Below, one piece after another: positions 50,187 to 62,265 of a DNA stretch of 64,000 nt. A program made the translations under genes and the position numbers. The notes below the pieces were generated by a model. The model saw only the letters and a program-made list of their open reading frames with translations. It had not been told where the DNA came from and ran no database searches. Source of the DNA: Isoetes taiwanensis (taxonomy: Eukaryota; Streptophyta; Lycopodiopsida; Isoetales; Isoetaceae); contig JAJEKV010000039.1 of the NCBI GenBank assembly GCA_021234155.1, positions 6,244,745 through 6,308,744 of the forward strand, in the 5' to 3' direction. Positions within the stretch are counted from its first letter, which is position 1. The number at the start of each line of letters is the position of its first letter.

Positions 50187-51543
50187 ATATGTAGCAAAAT
50201 AACAGGGGGTTCCAGGGGGATTTGATATAGATATAATTCTTGAAACCATAGACCATATCCCTAAAACAATTCAATGGGTTATTATAAAAAAAACATAGAT
50301 TTAAGATAAAAAATAGTCACATTAGCTCACTGGTTAGATTGGTTAAAGTAGTCTTATTAGGACATTGAGTTATTTTGGTAGTCTAAAAGCTTAAGCGAAA
50401 CCATATAGAGGCTCGATATACCATCAAAACCTTAGGCAAACTCGTATTCGACATCTTAAAATCATAGGCGTCCCCAATCATAATTGAGCATAACCATAGA
50501 CCATATCCCTAAAACAATTCAATGGGTTATTATAAAAAAAAACATAGATTTAAGATAAAAAATAGTCACATTAGCTCACTGGTTAGATTGGTTAAAGTAG
50601 TCTTATTAGGACATTGAGTTATTTTGGTAGAGGTTGAATCCCCCGTATTTCATATTCTAAAAGCTTAAGCTTAAACCGTATAGAGGCTCGATATACCATC
50701 AAAACCTTAGGCAAACTCAGATTCGACATCTTAAAATCATAGGCGCCCCAATCATAATTGAGCATAATCAAAACGAGAGGTGTCCGAGGAGGCTCCAACA
50801 TACAGCCCGGGCGTGGGATTGACAGATCCGACGATTGTGGTAGTCCAGGTGCACCTCGTTTAGAATATGTAGCAAAATAACAGGGGGTTCGTGGGGATTT
50901 GATATAGATATAATTCTTGAAACCATAGACCATATCCCTAAAACAATTCAATGGGTTATTATAAAAAAACATAGATTTAAGATAAAAAATAGTCACATTA
51001 GCTCTTTGGTTAGATTGGTTAAAGTAGTCTTATTAGGACATTGAGTTATTTTGGTAGTCTAAAAGCTTAAAAGCTTAAACCATATAGAGGCTCGATATAC
51101 CATCAAAACCTTAGGCAAACTCAGTATTCGACATCTTAAAATCATAGGCGCCCCAATCATAATTGAGCATAACCATAGACCATATCCCTAAAACAATTCA
51201 ATGGGTTATTATAAAAAAAAACATAGATTTAAGATAAAAAATAGTCACATTAGCTCCTTTGGTTAGATTGGTTAAAGTAGTCTTATTAGGACATTGAGTT
51301 ATTTTGGTAGAGGTTGAATCCAGTATTTCATATTCTAAAAGCTTAAGCTTAAACCAGTATAGAGGCTCGATATACCATCAAAACCTTAGGCAAACTCGTA
51401 TTCGACATCTTAAAATCATAGGCGTCCCCAATCATAATTGAGCATAATCAAAACGAGAGGTGTCCAGAGGCTCCAACATACAGTCTGGGCCGTCGGATTG
51501 ACAGATCCGACGATTGTGGTAGTCCAGGGTGCACCTCGTTTAG
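50187..51543 (+). repeat. Nested tandem repeat (2 x ~678 bp, each with 2 x ~248 bp)
   Basis: Two large units (50187-50863 and 50864-51543) begin AATATGTAGCAAAATAACAGG. Within each, a 248-bp subunit starting ACCATAGACCATATCCC occurs twice (about 50245, 50493, 50922, 51172). Half of the subunits contain AGAGGTTGAATCC. Inter-copy differences are dominated by CAG/CTG sites (for example CTCACTGG, CTCTTTGG, CTCCTTTGG). No coding capacity was found. Confidence 0.9.
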
Positions 51544-51970
51544 TGCCAAACCACCCCAAGCACCCCCCTTGGGTATAAAGATTGAGGTGTCACGACTTTA
51601 GCCATCGAAGGTGCGAGATCTACGGTTCAGATGGGGCCACCTCATGATCCCCCTTATTTGAGGCTTTTAATTTGGGCCATTGGATTCGGGGATTCTATCT
51701 AGACCGTCCAATAAAAAGTCAAGAGAATTTAAAGCCAATATATTGCATTAATGCAATGTAGTGAGGTGGAAAGACTTTATATTCAGTGCAATTAATGTCG
51801 CATGATGAGGTGGCGGCAATTTTTAATGACCGGTTATGCCATGAATTTTAGACCGTTGGATTGAGCAGGAAGGTGAAATTATAACTGTTGATGAAAAAAA
51901 AGGCTAGCATTAAATGCTATTTGATGAGGTGGCATTGCAATTAAAAAAAATGAAAAGATTTAAATTCTGT
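51544..51970 (+). repeat. GATGAGGTGGCA/CCGTTGGAT-type repeat
   Basis: It starts AAGCACCCCCCTTGG with GGTGTCACGA and AGCCATCGA, resembling the start of sequence at 50103 (AAGCACCCCCCTTAT, GGTGTCGCC, AGCCGTCCA). It holds TGATGAGGTGGC twice and ACCGTTGGATTGA, motifs shared with the composite elements at 7.3 and 60-63 kb. It is probably a decayed non-coding mobile element, with class unknown. Confidence 0.4.
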
Positions 51971-53689
51971 ATTGCTAGTAGACGCTTGGGTGGCTTTTTT
52001 TCTTTTTTCCCGGCAAAGTCCTGTTCCCAGCAACAAGTTTTTTCTTGTTCCCTGAAGCCGACGATGTGAGCTCCTACGAAGTCCGGTGGCTGGCTATGGC
52101 GCTTCGTAGTCTTTGATTTGGTGTTTTTCCTCCTGATACCCACCCATTTACCGATTCAGAGCCATCTTCCCCTCTGCTTTCTTGTGACGAAAACTATGCT
52201 TCCTGGCACCTTAAACAACACGATTTTTTGATGCCTCTTCCGAAAGTGGTGCGGCTCCCTCTGCCTTATCTCAAGATTGTGGCATTCTAAATTGTGAGGA
52301 ATCGACCGACCAAGATGCTGAAAGACGATGCCTTATTCTTTATCATTTTGTGCAAGCAGAAATGAGAAGGAACGTGATGGCTCAATGAAAGGGTACATGA
52401 TGACATCTAGCTATGATTGTGCCCTTTGCGAAGGCATTTAAGGAGCATCGATTTGCTGGAGATACAGACATATAAGACATGGATATTCCCAAGGTAGAGC
52501 TTTGCTTTGTCCTGAAGTTTTTATTTGTTCATCTGTTTGTGCCTATGCTAGATAGAAAACGCCTCCATTCAACCCATCTGTGTTTGCTGGCTATTGATCT
52601 TAGACAGATCCTTCTCATGGGATGAAAGTAAAAATCAAGCTTGGTTTTTTCATCTCTCAATTCTGATAAGAAATCTCCAGGTTCAGTTGGCTTAATTGGC
52701 TTGCTTCACCAAGATATTAGCAAAGGAACAGTGTCTCATGCCGGATTTGCTCTACAACAGCATCTCAGGCCGAATTTGCAAGATATCCAAGGCCTCCTTG
52801 TGGATTGAGGTCTCATCGAAGTTACATATACATGCCACTGCCTATAAAGTTCCTGGAGTTGTTTTTCTGCTGATCTACTTAAGAAAGAGAGTCGTTCCAA
52901 GCTAATAAGGAAGGCATCTGCATCAAGGGGAAGGAGGGAATCCCTGTTTTAACTCTTACAGGCTATTGTGAGAGTAGAACGCTATTACCGCGCTGCGATT
53001 TACACAGGTAAGGTCTCTGCAATGGGTTATCCTTATGTGATTACCCTGCTTTCCCAGATGAACATTATAATTTCTAGGATTTTGCGCTGTACATACATAT
53101 GAGTTGCAAAGGACTGTATTCCCTGCTATTGCGGCCAGGGATTTGAGAAACCATAACATGCTTTTCCCCTTTCTTGCATGTTATGCCATGTGCACTGGAG
53201 ATAACCAGTGGTTTTGACCAAGTAAGACATTCTTTAAACAATCGATTCTATCTTATCTTTCCTGCCTTTTTGTACTTTTATCTGCTCTATGATTTATCCT
53301 CTGTATTTTGACAGAGAATCAAGCTGTGGCTATGGTGACAGTGAGCCCTTTAGCATGGGACAACATTCATAGGTTATTATTCGCTCCCCAACTGGGTTTC
53401 AGCATTTCTATTTGCAGATCTACTTCAGATAAGCCGTCTATTCTGTTGAGTTTCTTTGCTTACAAATTTTCTGATTCGTCCCTATTTCGATCCATTGTGT
53501 GCAGCTATAGCGGAGCTGCTAGACCAGTGCCCAGGTGGAACTGCTTTGTTTTGCTTGAGAAATATCAAGATTTACAATTTATAGGCTGATCTTGGAGCTG
53601 GAAGCGGGATTCTAAACCTCCTTTAAGGTTCATATATTCTTTTAATTACTTTACATTTTATTTCGGTGATGATGTATCTGTGGATGCAG

Positions 53690-54104
53690 GCAAGAGGTCG
53701 TCTAGATATTTTAAGTAGGTCGCCAATCAGGGTGTACATTTCTAATGGTAGCATAATTCTTCAACCATATCAGCTTATCGATGGGCCTGATTGTAGAAGA
53801 AAACTCGCAAATGCACTTAGATGGTGAGTTTGGTTGGAATCTGCAGTCTACTGAGGTTGACTTTTTTATGTATTAAGATTGCTAAGCGTCTGTAGCTTCA
53901 ATAGGTCTCAGGCTCAGGTCTTTCAAGAGCACGAATCTTTTGCCTGTTAATAGCATTTGCTGGGCTCCTCATGAATTGGGTCTTTCTTTCGCCCGTGGAC
54001 CTTCAGATGGGATTATCTCTGTTTTGACAGAGATGGTCCACCATAATTCAAATGCGCTGACAGTTGCCAAGATTTCTGTGGGAAATCAATCTCTTATATT
54101 TCAG
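53690..54104 (+). CDS. Two exons of a WD40 protein, SEC13-like
   Basis: Exon 53690-53823 (acceptor GGATGCAG, donor ATG|GTGAGT) and exon 53918-54104 (acceptor GGCTCAG, donor CAG|GTGAGC) join in frame across a 94-bp intron. The second exon codes for VNSICWAPHELGL...SDGIISVL, which resembles the SEC13 WD repeat (VNSIxWAPHELGLxLACGSSDGxIS). SEC13 works in COPII coats and nuclear pores. Against this, the first exon does not match SEC13, and ARGP replaces the usual ACGS, so it could be a diverged relative, another WD40 protein or a pseudogene. No further WD repeats were found nearby. Confidence 0.45.
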
Positions 54105-54271
54105 GTGAGCCTTTAAATACGTATTATTTAGGTATTTTGTGTTATAGTCTGGCACAAGGCATTTATGTATCTTTGGTTTCATTTTTCATTCTTAATGGCC
54201 ATGATGTCGTCCTAGTTCAGGAAAATGCACAGTGTATTTGCACAGTGCTTTGCTTGGTTTATGCTTTATGC

Positions 54272-54472
54272 TGGGTTCACATGGACAGATTGCCGGTGGG
54301 ACGGCTGAGTCCTTGCTGAACTTGAGCTGAGCCAGAAAAAAATCAGCCCGTTATGAGGATTCAGCTGTCGCGGGATGCTACCCGCGTGGCTGATTCAGCT
54401 GGAGGTATTTGAATCAGCACGGAATCAGCTGCTTACATTTGCTGACCCAAAAAGCTATCATGTGAACGGCCC
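54272..54472. mobile_element. Small hAT-like MITE candidate
   Basis: Ends GGGTTCACATG and CATGTGAACGGCCC are near-inverted. The ~200-bp interior is rich in GATTCAGCTG/AATCAGC repeats and has a perfect CGCGGG...CCCGCG hairpin at about 54372. No clear 8-bp target duplication was found. Confidence 0.45.
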
Positions 54473-55952
54473 ATTAGACATGCCAAGCTGGTTGCTTTCT
54501 AGCTTCTGCATTAAGGATTGTTAGTATGTCAGCAAGCAGGAGTTGCTTTTATGTCAGAAAACCCTTCCAGGTGGCAGAATGTAGAGAAAGAAGGATATGT
54601 TGGGGAGCCATAATAGCCCAAGCAAGATGATATTCCAGCTAGTCTTGTTGAAACTTCTATTTGAATCAGATGTGAGAGTCGTGGGCCTTGCCAAACTTGC
54701 AGATTCAAGGTGTTATCTAAGGGGGGTGGCATTCGCACTGCAGAACTGGTGAGCTGACAATATTCACTTATTGTGTGCCGCAAAATTGCTAGCTCTTGTT
54801 GAATGATCATAACTTCTCAACAGTTCATACAACATTTCAAGGGTTGTATATGGCCATATTATCTGTCTTCAAATGCAAATCTTCACCCTGTAAATCTAAA
54901 TTTCTACCCCAGTACCTTTGGCAAAATGTCTTTAATTTTCTAAGTCAGGACAAAGATACAGTCTTGAGCAATGCTTGCGCCGTACTGCCACCACCTCCAT
55001 TCTTATTTTATTTATTAAAACCACTTCATGGATTTATATCTGCAAAAGTGCATCTGCTGCTACCATCAGAGCAGGGTTGCATGTGACGTCTGAATACGTT
55101 TACTTCTAGAAAGGAGCATTGTATTTTGGTTTGGAGACCTTAAACAAGAATAGCTGCATGTCCTTCATGGTTAGCACCAGTTTTGTCAATTTGTTGGGGA
55201 TGTAAGGTACTTACTTGCTTATAGTCCTTGAAATCAACTAGAACTTTAATTAGTTTCCCCAGACTGTCAGATAGCCATTTGACATCGTATATAACTTAGT
55301 TCCTTGCATTGTGTGCTTTGAGCTAACAATTTTCAATAATAACTTCCAGATGAAAGACATGCTTATGCAGAAGGATTTTTTAAATTGAGCCAAGCTGTCC
55401 TGTGGCATGCACTTGGCAGGGAAATTATATGGAGCAGTTATCTAAATAAGGCAGTCTTGAATTTAAAGTAGACAGCAGGTGACACACAGGAAATAGCAAA
55501 ACTCTTGCGGTGCCACCATTATCGATAGAAATAGAGAGTTGGTCGCATTAAGAATGATGTATGTTGTGGGCTCCGGTACTTGATGTTATGCGGCTCGTGT
55601 ACTAAATGTTATGCTGCAAATTTAAAATGGAAAAATAGAATGTGTGATCACAACTAGAATGTCCACGTGCTCAATAGGTTGTGTTAGCATCAATAGGTCT
55701 ACATGCTTCTGGTATTAGTATCTAGGTTTTTGAGATTAGAGATGCTATATTTGGTTAGCCCTCGATAAAATCAAGGAAGAAAACTTTTATTTGTTCTCAC
55801 CCATTTGTGAAAATATCCTTAAAAAATGGCAAAATGTACTTAATATCGAGCAAGGAATAGGTGTCTTTATCCAAGAGTGACTTGGTCCTAGGCATGGGGT
55901 AAGCTGACCCTATGTGTGACCATATTTGGCTAGATCATAATGTGCAAAAGCC

Positions 55953-56120
55953 CCATTATTGTTTACACTTGGAATTTAATAAAAACATTGGTAGAATCTG
56001 TTAGAACTCCAATTGCTACTATATAATATAAAAACTGTATATACAAATTGTGATAAAAGAAAACCAAAGAACTTTTTGTAGCATACTTAATGCGAACACT
56101 TATGGGTGCATTTGATCACG
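55953..56120 (+). repeat. Dispersed repeat, copy 1
   Basis: About 170 bp matching 59322-59489 in the same orientation, sharing CATTATTGTTTA, TTAGAACTCCAA and TTATGGGTGCATTTGATC. Non-coding. Confidence 0.7.
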
Positions 56121-56635
56121 ATAGTCGACAAATATAGTTATGGTAGTTTTAGAAGTAAAAGTTAAATCGATCCTGTGCAGGCGAAAATACTTGAAATATA
56201 ACAGTAAGTTGGAGTTCAAAGAGACATTGAATTCAACTTATCTAAATGAAACTCCATCAGAATGTCAGTTGATCCAACTTGCATATAGATTTCAGCTTAT
56301 CTAAGGCACAAGGATTTATTCTTTACGAGTAAATCGCTTCTTTTGAGCTTAGTATTCGATTTTGTGACATGATATTATTGCCATTGTACACACAACAAAG
56401 TAAAAAATTCAAAGAAACCACTAAAAAAATATATTTATCACATTACTGAAGGAACCATTGATTTTCACATGAATAAATTGCTTCTTCTAGGCCGATCATT
56501 CAATTTTACGATATTATGTGTTTTTGCTCCTCCGACATCCACAATGCTTATGGGGTAGCCTGGACCTATGCTTGACCATATTGTTGTCTAGCTTATAATA
56601 TGCAAATATTCACACGCAATCAACACACAACACAC

Positions 56636-57472
56636 AACTAACATAATCATTTCCTAACATGTTTGTACTCGAGTGACATTTATTAAGTGACGCGATATGA
56701 TCACGTTAATGTATCACATTCAGTGTTGATGTTATTGTGCTTTTTAGTAATTAATATTTAGTCCCATAACATTTACCTATGTTTGCGTTAGTTAGGGCCC
56801 GAAGGGCCCAAAATTTTTTTTAATATAACAATCAACACACAACTACCATTAACATTATTAACACAAACCATTGCATTTAACACATATTAATTAAAATCCC
56901 CCTTAAACCCCCTTTGGTTTGGGTGCATATTCACACGAGGGGTTATATAGGGCAGCGAGAGCTCCAAAAATATATTTATAATACATGTACAAAATTAACA
57001 CCATAAAGTACATTCTTTAAAACCTTATAGTATTTTGCAAACCTTAATATACAGTATACAAAAACTTGTACATGCATACCCCATAAACGAGGATCGCTAT
57101 GTACGGTCCAGATCTTGGAATAAAGGGCAAATATGCCCATCCGACAGCTCTCGTTGCCCGGAGTAACCCCCCGTGTGAATATGCACCCAAACCAAAGGGG
57201 GTTTAAGGGGGATTTTAATTAATATGTGTTAAATGCAATGGTTTGTGTTAATAATGTTAATGGTAGTTGTGTGTTGATTGTTATATTAAAAAAAATTTTG
57301 GGCCCTTCGGGCCCTAACTAACGCAAACATAGGTAAATGTTATGGGACTAAATATTAATTACTAAAAAGCACAATAACATCAACACTGAATGTGATACAT
57401 TAACGTGATCATATCGCGTCACTTAATAAGTGTCACTCGAGTACAAACATGTTAGGAAATGATTATGTAGTT
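56636..57472. mobile_element. Foldback (long inverted repeat) element
   Basis: Arms of about 330 bp (56636-56968 and 57137-57472) are near-perfect reverse complements around a ~168-bp spacer. Outer ends read AACTAACATAATCATTTCC and GGAAATGATTATGTAGTT. Each arm contains GGGCCCGAAGGGCCC and CACCCAAACCAAAGGGGG. The whole unit can form a long hairpin, as in foldback transposons or inverted-repeat siRNA sources. No coding region was seen. Confidence 0.85.
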
Positions 57473-58387
57473 CCAAAGTAGTAGGAAGACTGTCACGATG
57501 ATTAGATTTAGTGGGATTCTGGAGTGTCAAATAAAGAGTAATATCCTCCTTAAATGCCATTGTGAGGGATTTAGAACATGTTTGCAAGACAAAAGGAATT
57601 ATAAATCATAAACAATTAAGAGAAGTCTTGAAGAAGAAATACAAATATGATGCAACACATATAATAATGCAAGATGGTACATAAGGCAGCATGAAAAATC
57701 ATGCTTCCAACATGCAAATAAGAATGTTGAGAAGCTACAAACTTATTATGCTATGATTACAAGGCAGCAATGGAAATGGAAAGGGAGGCCACGAGACTTA
57801 GATGATGCTTGTACGATTCGCGGCAATTTGCCAGGCAAATCATATGCTCCAAAATCATGCCATTTCCAATCCAGTGCACAAAATTTTCAAAAGAATTTTG
57901 ATGAACCCTAGGTTTAAAAACTAACATGCTGAACATCATTTGATCAACTCTAAGATGAAAGGCTTTTTCAGAACTGAGCATTTGCCATGGTAGAAGAAAG
58001 AGAGTGAGAGTTCCAGAGATGCAGCACTGTTTCAAAGAAGAATTAAGGAAGAATCCATGTCTTCAACAGATCGACCATGTCAACATCCCAAGGGCCATCG
58101 TAATTGATCATGTTAAGCATCATGTTATTATGGTAGCCATAGTCGCAAGTTCATCTCGCAGATAGCTGAAAAGTGGCATTGACTCATTTTCCATTTTGCA
58201 TGCTTGGGCCTTTTATCGCAGGCGGATGTGATCACGCGTTAATGCACTCCTTGGGGCTGCATAAGGGTCAGCCGAGGCGGCTGCATAAGTGGCGAGGAGA
58301 AATCAAATATCTACGGATTGATCTTATAGAAAAGTGCCCAAGATTTGCAGACATAGCTTCAGCTCTGCATGATCGTAAATCCTGCGC

Positions 58388-58806
58388 ATCACCTGCGTAT
58401 TTTGGGTCTTTCTTGGCTCAATGAAATCATGGAATAACACGTACTAAAGCGTACATGCACATCGCACAAAAAACAGGGGCCCCAACTCCGACCGGCAAAG
58501 GCAAAACATGCTCGGGTGCAGCAGTGAACGGATGAACTGCCCCTGCATCGTCATTTGCAACCCTAAAACAAATGCTTTGTTTTGCTACTCTACTGCAACG
58601 AAGCTTTGTAAATGCCGAAGTTCGAGTTCGAGAGTTACAACATTGATCCGCTTCCTTCAAACATCACTGCGCATTTTGGGTCTTCTTGGCTCAATGAAAT
58701 CATGGGATAACCCTGTACTACGCCTACATGCACATCCGCACAAAAAAAGCGGGGCCCCAACTCGACCAACAAGGCAAAACATGCTCGGGTCTGCGGTGAA
58801 CGGATT
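58388..58806 (+). repeat. Direct repeat pair, ~145 bp
   Basis: 58388-58533 and 58663-58806 share TTTTGGGTCTT, TGGCTCAATGAAATCATGG, GGGGCCCCAACTC and AAAACATGCTCGGGT. Differences again involve CAG/CTG (GGTGCAGCAGTGAACGG against GGTCTGCGGTGAACGG). The frames on both strands over these copies are not convincing genes. Confidence 0.75.
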
Positions 58807-59321
58807 AAATATCTGAGACTTTTTGCGGGGCTGAACAAGTTAGGGATGTCGTTGGCGACTTGCTTTCAATATTCCTGCTGACCTCGTTGCCAAGCTCCAG
58901 GCCAATTTCACCACTTAAAATTTGCTCATATGTAAATAAGAATATCAACACACTGTTGCCTTGAAACCCACCAGAACATGCAATGGAAACTTTGAATCTG
59001 TAGCACAAATCCGGCCGCATCATCCTCTGCCACTCCAAATCTGTTTCCACTCTGATCACAAGAACATTAATTTTTTGCAAGAATGCCCTGAAATGCTATC
59101 ACGAGGCTTGCATGTTCAGCCCTAAAATAAAAAGAGGGCTTTTGTTGTGAGCCCTTGGATGTTGGACCATTGAAAAAAAAAAGCTAAATCAACGACTAAG
59201 AAATGGTGCACTCTAGATGTACGCATTAGTACATCCATTCGAATACGCCATGAAATCTTAGGAAAACCTTTGTGAAAAGCGTACAAAAACACAAAAAAAA
59301 ACCCCTGTTATTATGCTACAT

Positions 59322-59489
59322 ATTCATTATTGTTTAGACTTGGAATTGAAAAAATACATTTGTAGAATCTATTAGAACTCCAACCACCACAATATAATAT
59401 AAAAATCATATATGCAAATTGTGTTAAGAAACCAAATAAGAACTTCTGTACCACACTTAATGCAAACAATTATGGGTGCATTTGATCTC
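59322..59489 (+). repeat. Dispersed repeat, copy 2
   Basis: The second copy of the 55953-56120 repeat, with substitutions throughout, so an old duplication. Confidence 0.7.
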
Positions 59490-59591
59490 CGTCAATGTGC
59501 TCCTCCAATAATTTGTGAAATGTATAAAAACGTCCAATTCCTCCAACCATGAACAGATAGAAAGCCTGTTCTGAATAGGAATTGTCATATC

Positions 59592-59780
59592 ATGGCCAAT
59601 GGCGGTCAGTTGGAAGATGCTTTTAGTGTTTTCCATCATGGATCACTATGATAATGGCTTATGTTCAGTAGGAGCTGTGGAAGCTGTTGAACTTTTTGCG
59701 CAAATCCCATTAAAAGACATAGTCTCATGGAATATGTTGATATCTGCCTATTGCTAGAATGGCCATATACAAAAGGGGTA
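59592..59780 (+). pseudogene. PPR protein remnant
   Basis: The translation gives GGQLEDAFSVF in one frame, then GAVEAVELFAQIPLKDIVSW followed by NMLISAYC, a stop, and NGHIQKG in another. The xxAxxLFxxIPxKDxVSWNxLIxAYxxNG pattern is the classic PLS-type pentatricopeptide repeat. There is a frameshift after the first repeat and a TAG where CAG (Gln) is usual. It is an isolated fragment, so a dead copy. PPR proteins act in organelle RNA processing. Confidence 0.65.
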
Positions 59781-59929
59781 GGCTATTTCAAGCATTGGCA
59801 GAATGAAGCGTGAACTTCTAGATTATATTGGTTTCTCCTTATGTTCATGAAGGGAACTTGCATGCTTTTTTCATTCTTACGAACTATTCAAATTCAGTTT
59901 CTTAAATGGGCAAATCTGTATATATGGAC

Positions 59930-62265
59930 TCGGAGAATCAAAAGGAAACTTGATAGAATCTTAGTGAATCTTGGAGGAATCTAGGAGATTCTTAGTGATG
60001 CCATGGAATTCCCTAAGATTTCTCCTTTCCTTTTGATCTAACGGCATTCTGGATAGGAGCTTGTTTAGAGTTTGACATTCTAGGTAGGAGCTTGTTTAGA
60101 GTTTGACTTTTGAGCCTTTTCGCATATCAAATTCATGTAATATGCTGGATCTAGAAACTAGAAGATCTAAAGCAACAGATTGACCCATAGTTTGACCAGG
60201 TGTTGTGGAGAGTTAATCATGAGCGTGAATTTCACTTGGGCTTAAAACCTTTATGCTAAAATGCTCTGAAAAAATCTCGATCACAACAAACACTCGATTT
60301 TAACACTTCTCATAGTACAAGCACTTGTATATTTATATTTATATATATATATATATATCATTATATATATATAACTATTCTATGTGTCCCAGGAAAGGAT
60401 GTACCCATGCTATATAAAGATTAATGCCAGCCGTCCAATTGAAAATGGAAGGCCATGATGCCGCCACCTCATGGGGGAGGTCATGCATGGGCATAGAAGT
60501 ATGATGGGGGCATGCATAGGGGCATGCACCATGTCTCTAAGCCGTCAGATCAAAAGGGAAGGAGAAATCATGGCCCTTAATTTTTATAAGGAAAGTGCAA
60601 GGAAGCTTCCTTAAAAGTGGATTTGGTGCAAGCAATCTTAACCGTTAGATCAAAGGGGGGAGGATAAATCCTAACCATTCATTTTTTTATTAAATTAGAA
60701 TTTTTTATATTAAAGAGGTGAGATGGCACCCTTTATTTAATAAAAAGATAGTGAGGTGGCAACTCATTAATTATGAAGCTTTCTTGGAAGCTTCCTTTTT
60801 TGCGCCGCCTTCAAACGACTTTATCTTGCGGTGGAGGTCTCGGATCAAAGTGGGACCCACACCGTTGGATTCCTCTCATCAAATGCTTTCCAATGAGTAG
60901 TGGTTTGGCATCATTCCGTGCAATGTTGGATAATCTAGAGGGAATATTCATAGAATCTAAGGGAATTCGAGAGATATTGGGATAATCTTTGAAAATCAAA
61001 GGAATCTCAAGAGAATCTTAAGGAATCTAGGGGAATCTAAAAAAAACTTCAAAAAAGTTTAAGAATCGAGGGAAATCTCGATGGAATCTTAGAGATCTAA
61101 GGGGATCTTCATAGAACTTAAGGGAATCTATAAGAATCTACATAGAATCTTGGAGAATCTAAACGAATCTTAAAATAATATTTGAAAATCTAAGGGAATA
61201 TATATAGAACCTTAAGAATACTAGGGGATGTTTGTGGAATCTTAGGGAATCGAGGAGATTTCAAAGGATCTAGGGAATCTTGAAAGAGGGTGCATTCTAC
61301 AGGGGAATCTTCATAGAATCTAAGGGAATCTAGAAGAACCTACATGGAATCTTGGAGAATCTAGAGGAATCTTAGGATAATATTTGGGAATCTAAGGGAA
61401 TTTCAAGAGAACATTTAAGAATCTAAAGGAATCTAGAGGAATCTTGGGATAACCTTTGGAATTAAGGAAATGTCAAGAGAATCTTAACGAATCTATGGAA
61501 ATGAAACGAATATAGAGGAATCTAAGAGAATCTTCAAAAAATGTTTGAGAATCAGGGGGAATCTTTATGGAATCTTAGAGAACGTAGTGGAATCTTGATA
61601 GAATCTAAGGGAATCTAGGAGAATCTCATAGAATCTTAGGGAATCTAAAAGAATCTTCAGATAATCTTTGAAAATCTAGGGGAATCTTTGTAGAACCTTA
61701 AGAATCTAGGGGATGTTTATGGAATTTTGGGGAATTTAGGGGGAATCCAAGGGGATGTAGGGGAATCTTTGACACTAGATGTGTTCTATAGGGGGTCTTC
61801 ATAGAATCTAAGAAAATCTTGAAGAATCTACATGGAATCTTGAGGAATCTTAGGATAATCTTTGGGAATCTAGGGGAATCTCAAGAGAATCTTTAAGAAT
61901 CTAAAGGAATCTAAGGGAATCCTCATAAAATCTTTGAGTATCTAGAGAATCTTGGTGGAATCTTGGAGAATCTCTATAGAATCTTCATCGCATGACTTTA
62001 AATTTGACTTCTACTCGAATTTGTACAATTCCTCGAGGAATGATCTGCGAATCTTGGGGAATATAAGCGAACATTGATGGAATCTCATAGTATCTAGGGA
62101 AATTTTTCTAGAGTCTTTGGAGAATCTTGGAGAATCTTTATAGGATCTTCGTTGGATGGCACTGCATTTGGCTTCTAGTCGAATTTGTACAGTCCCTCAT
62201 AGTGCAACCGCTCATAGTACAAAAACTTGTATATCTATCTATCTATTATATATATACACGTATTA
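59930..62265 (+). mobile_element. Composite repeat element, copy 2, with remnant of a preceding unit
   Basis: A short GAATCT remnant (59930-60000) and tail motif CTCATAGTACAAGCACTTGT (60309) run into TA repeats, then the ~560-bp module (60373-60930), the GAATCT array (60935-62140) and another tail (CTCATAGTACAAAAACTTGT, 62211). The tail-to-tail period is 1902 bp. The tail motif CTCGAATTTGTACA also occurs once inside the array end (62015), hinting at an earlier internal duplication. Confidence 0.65.
60935..62140 (+). repeat. Degenerate GAATCT array, copy 2
   Basis: The same structure and orientation as 7846-8975, 1.2 kb. GAATCT and GGAATCT recur with linkers such as TAAGG, TTGGA and TCATA. 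Confidence 0.85.

Noticed and set aside
53918-53950. Alternative reading VFQEHESF for the WD40 exon start, needing a 1-base frameshift
   Set aside because: The phase from the preceding exon reads through without any frameshift, so the simpler reading was kept, although the alternative looks SEC13-like.
58173-58424. 83-codon plus-strand frame
   Set aside because: It overlaps a direct repeat, has no motif and no exon borders.
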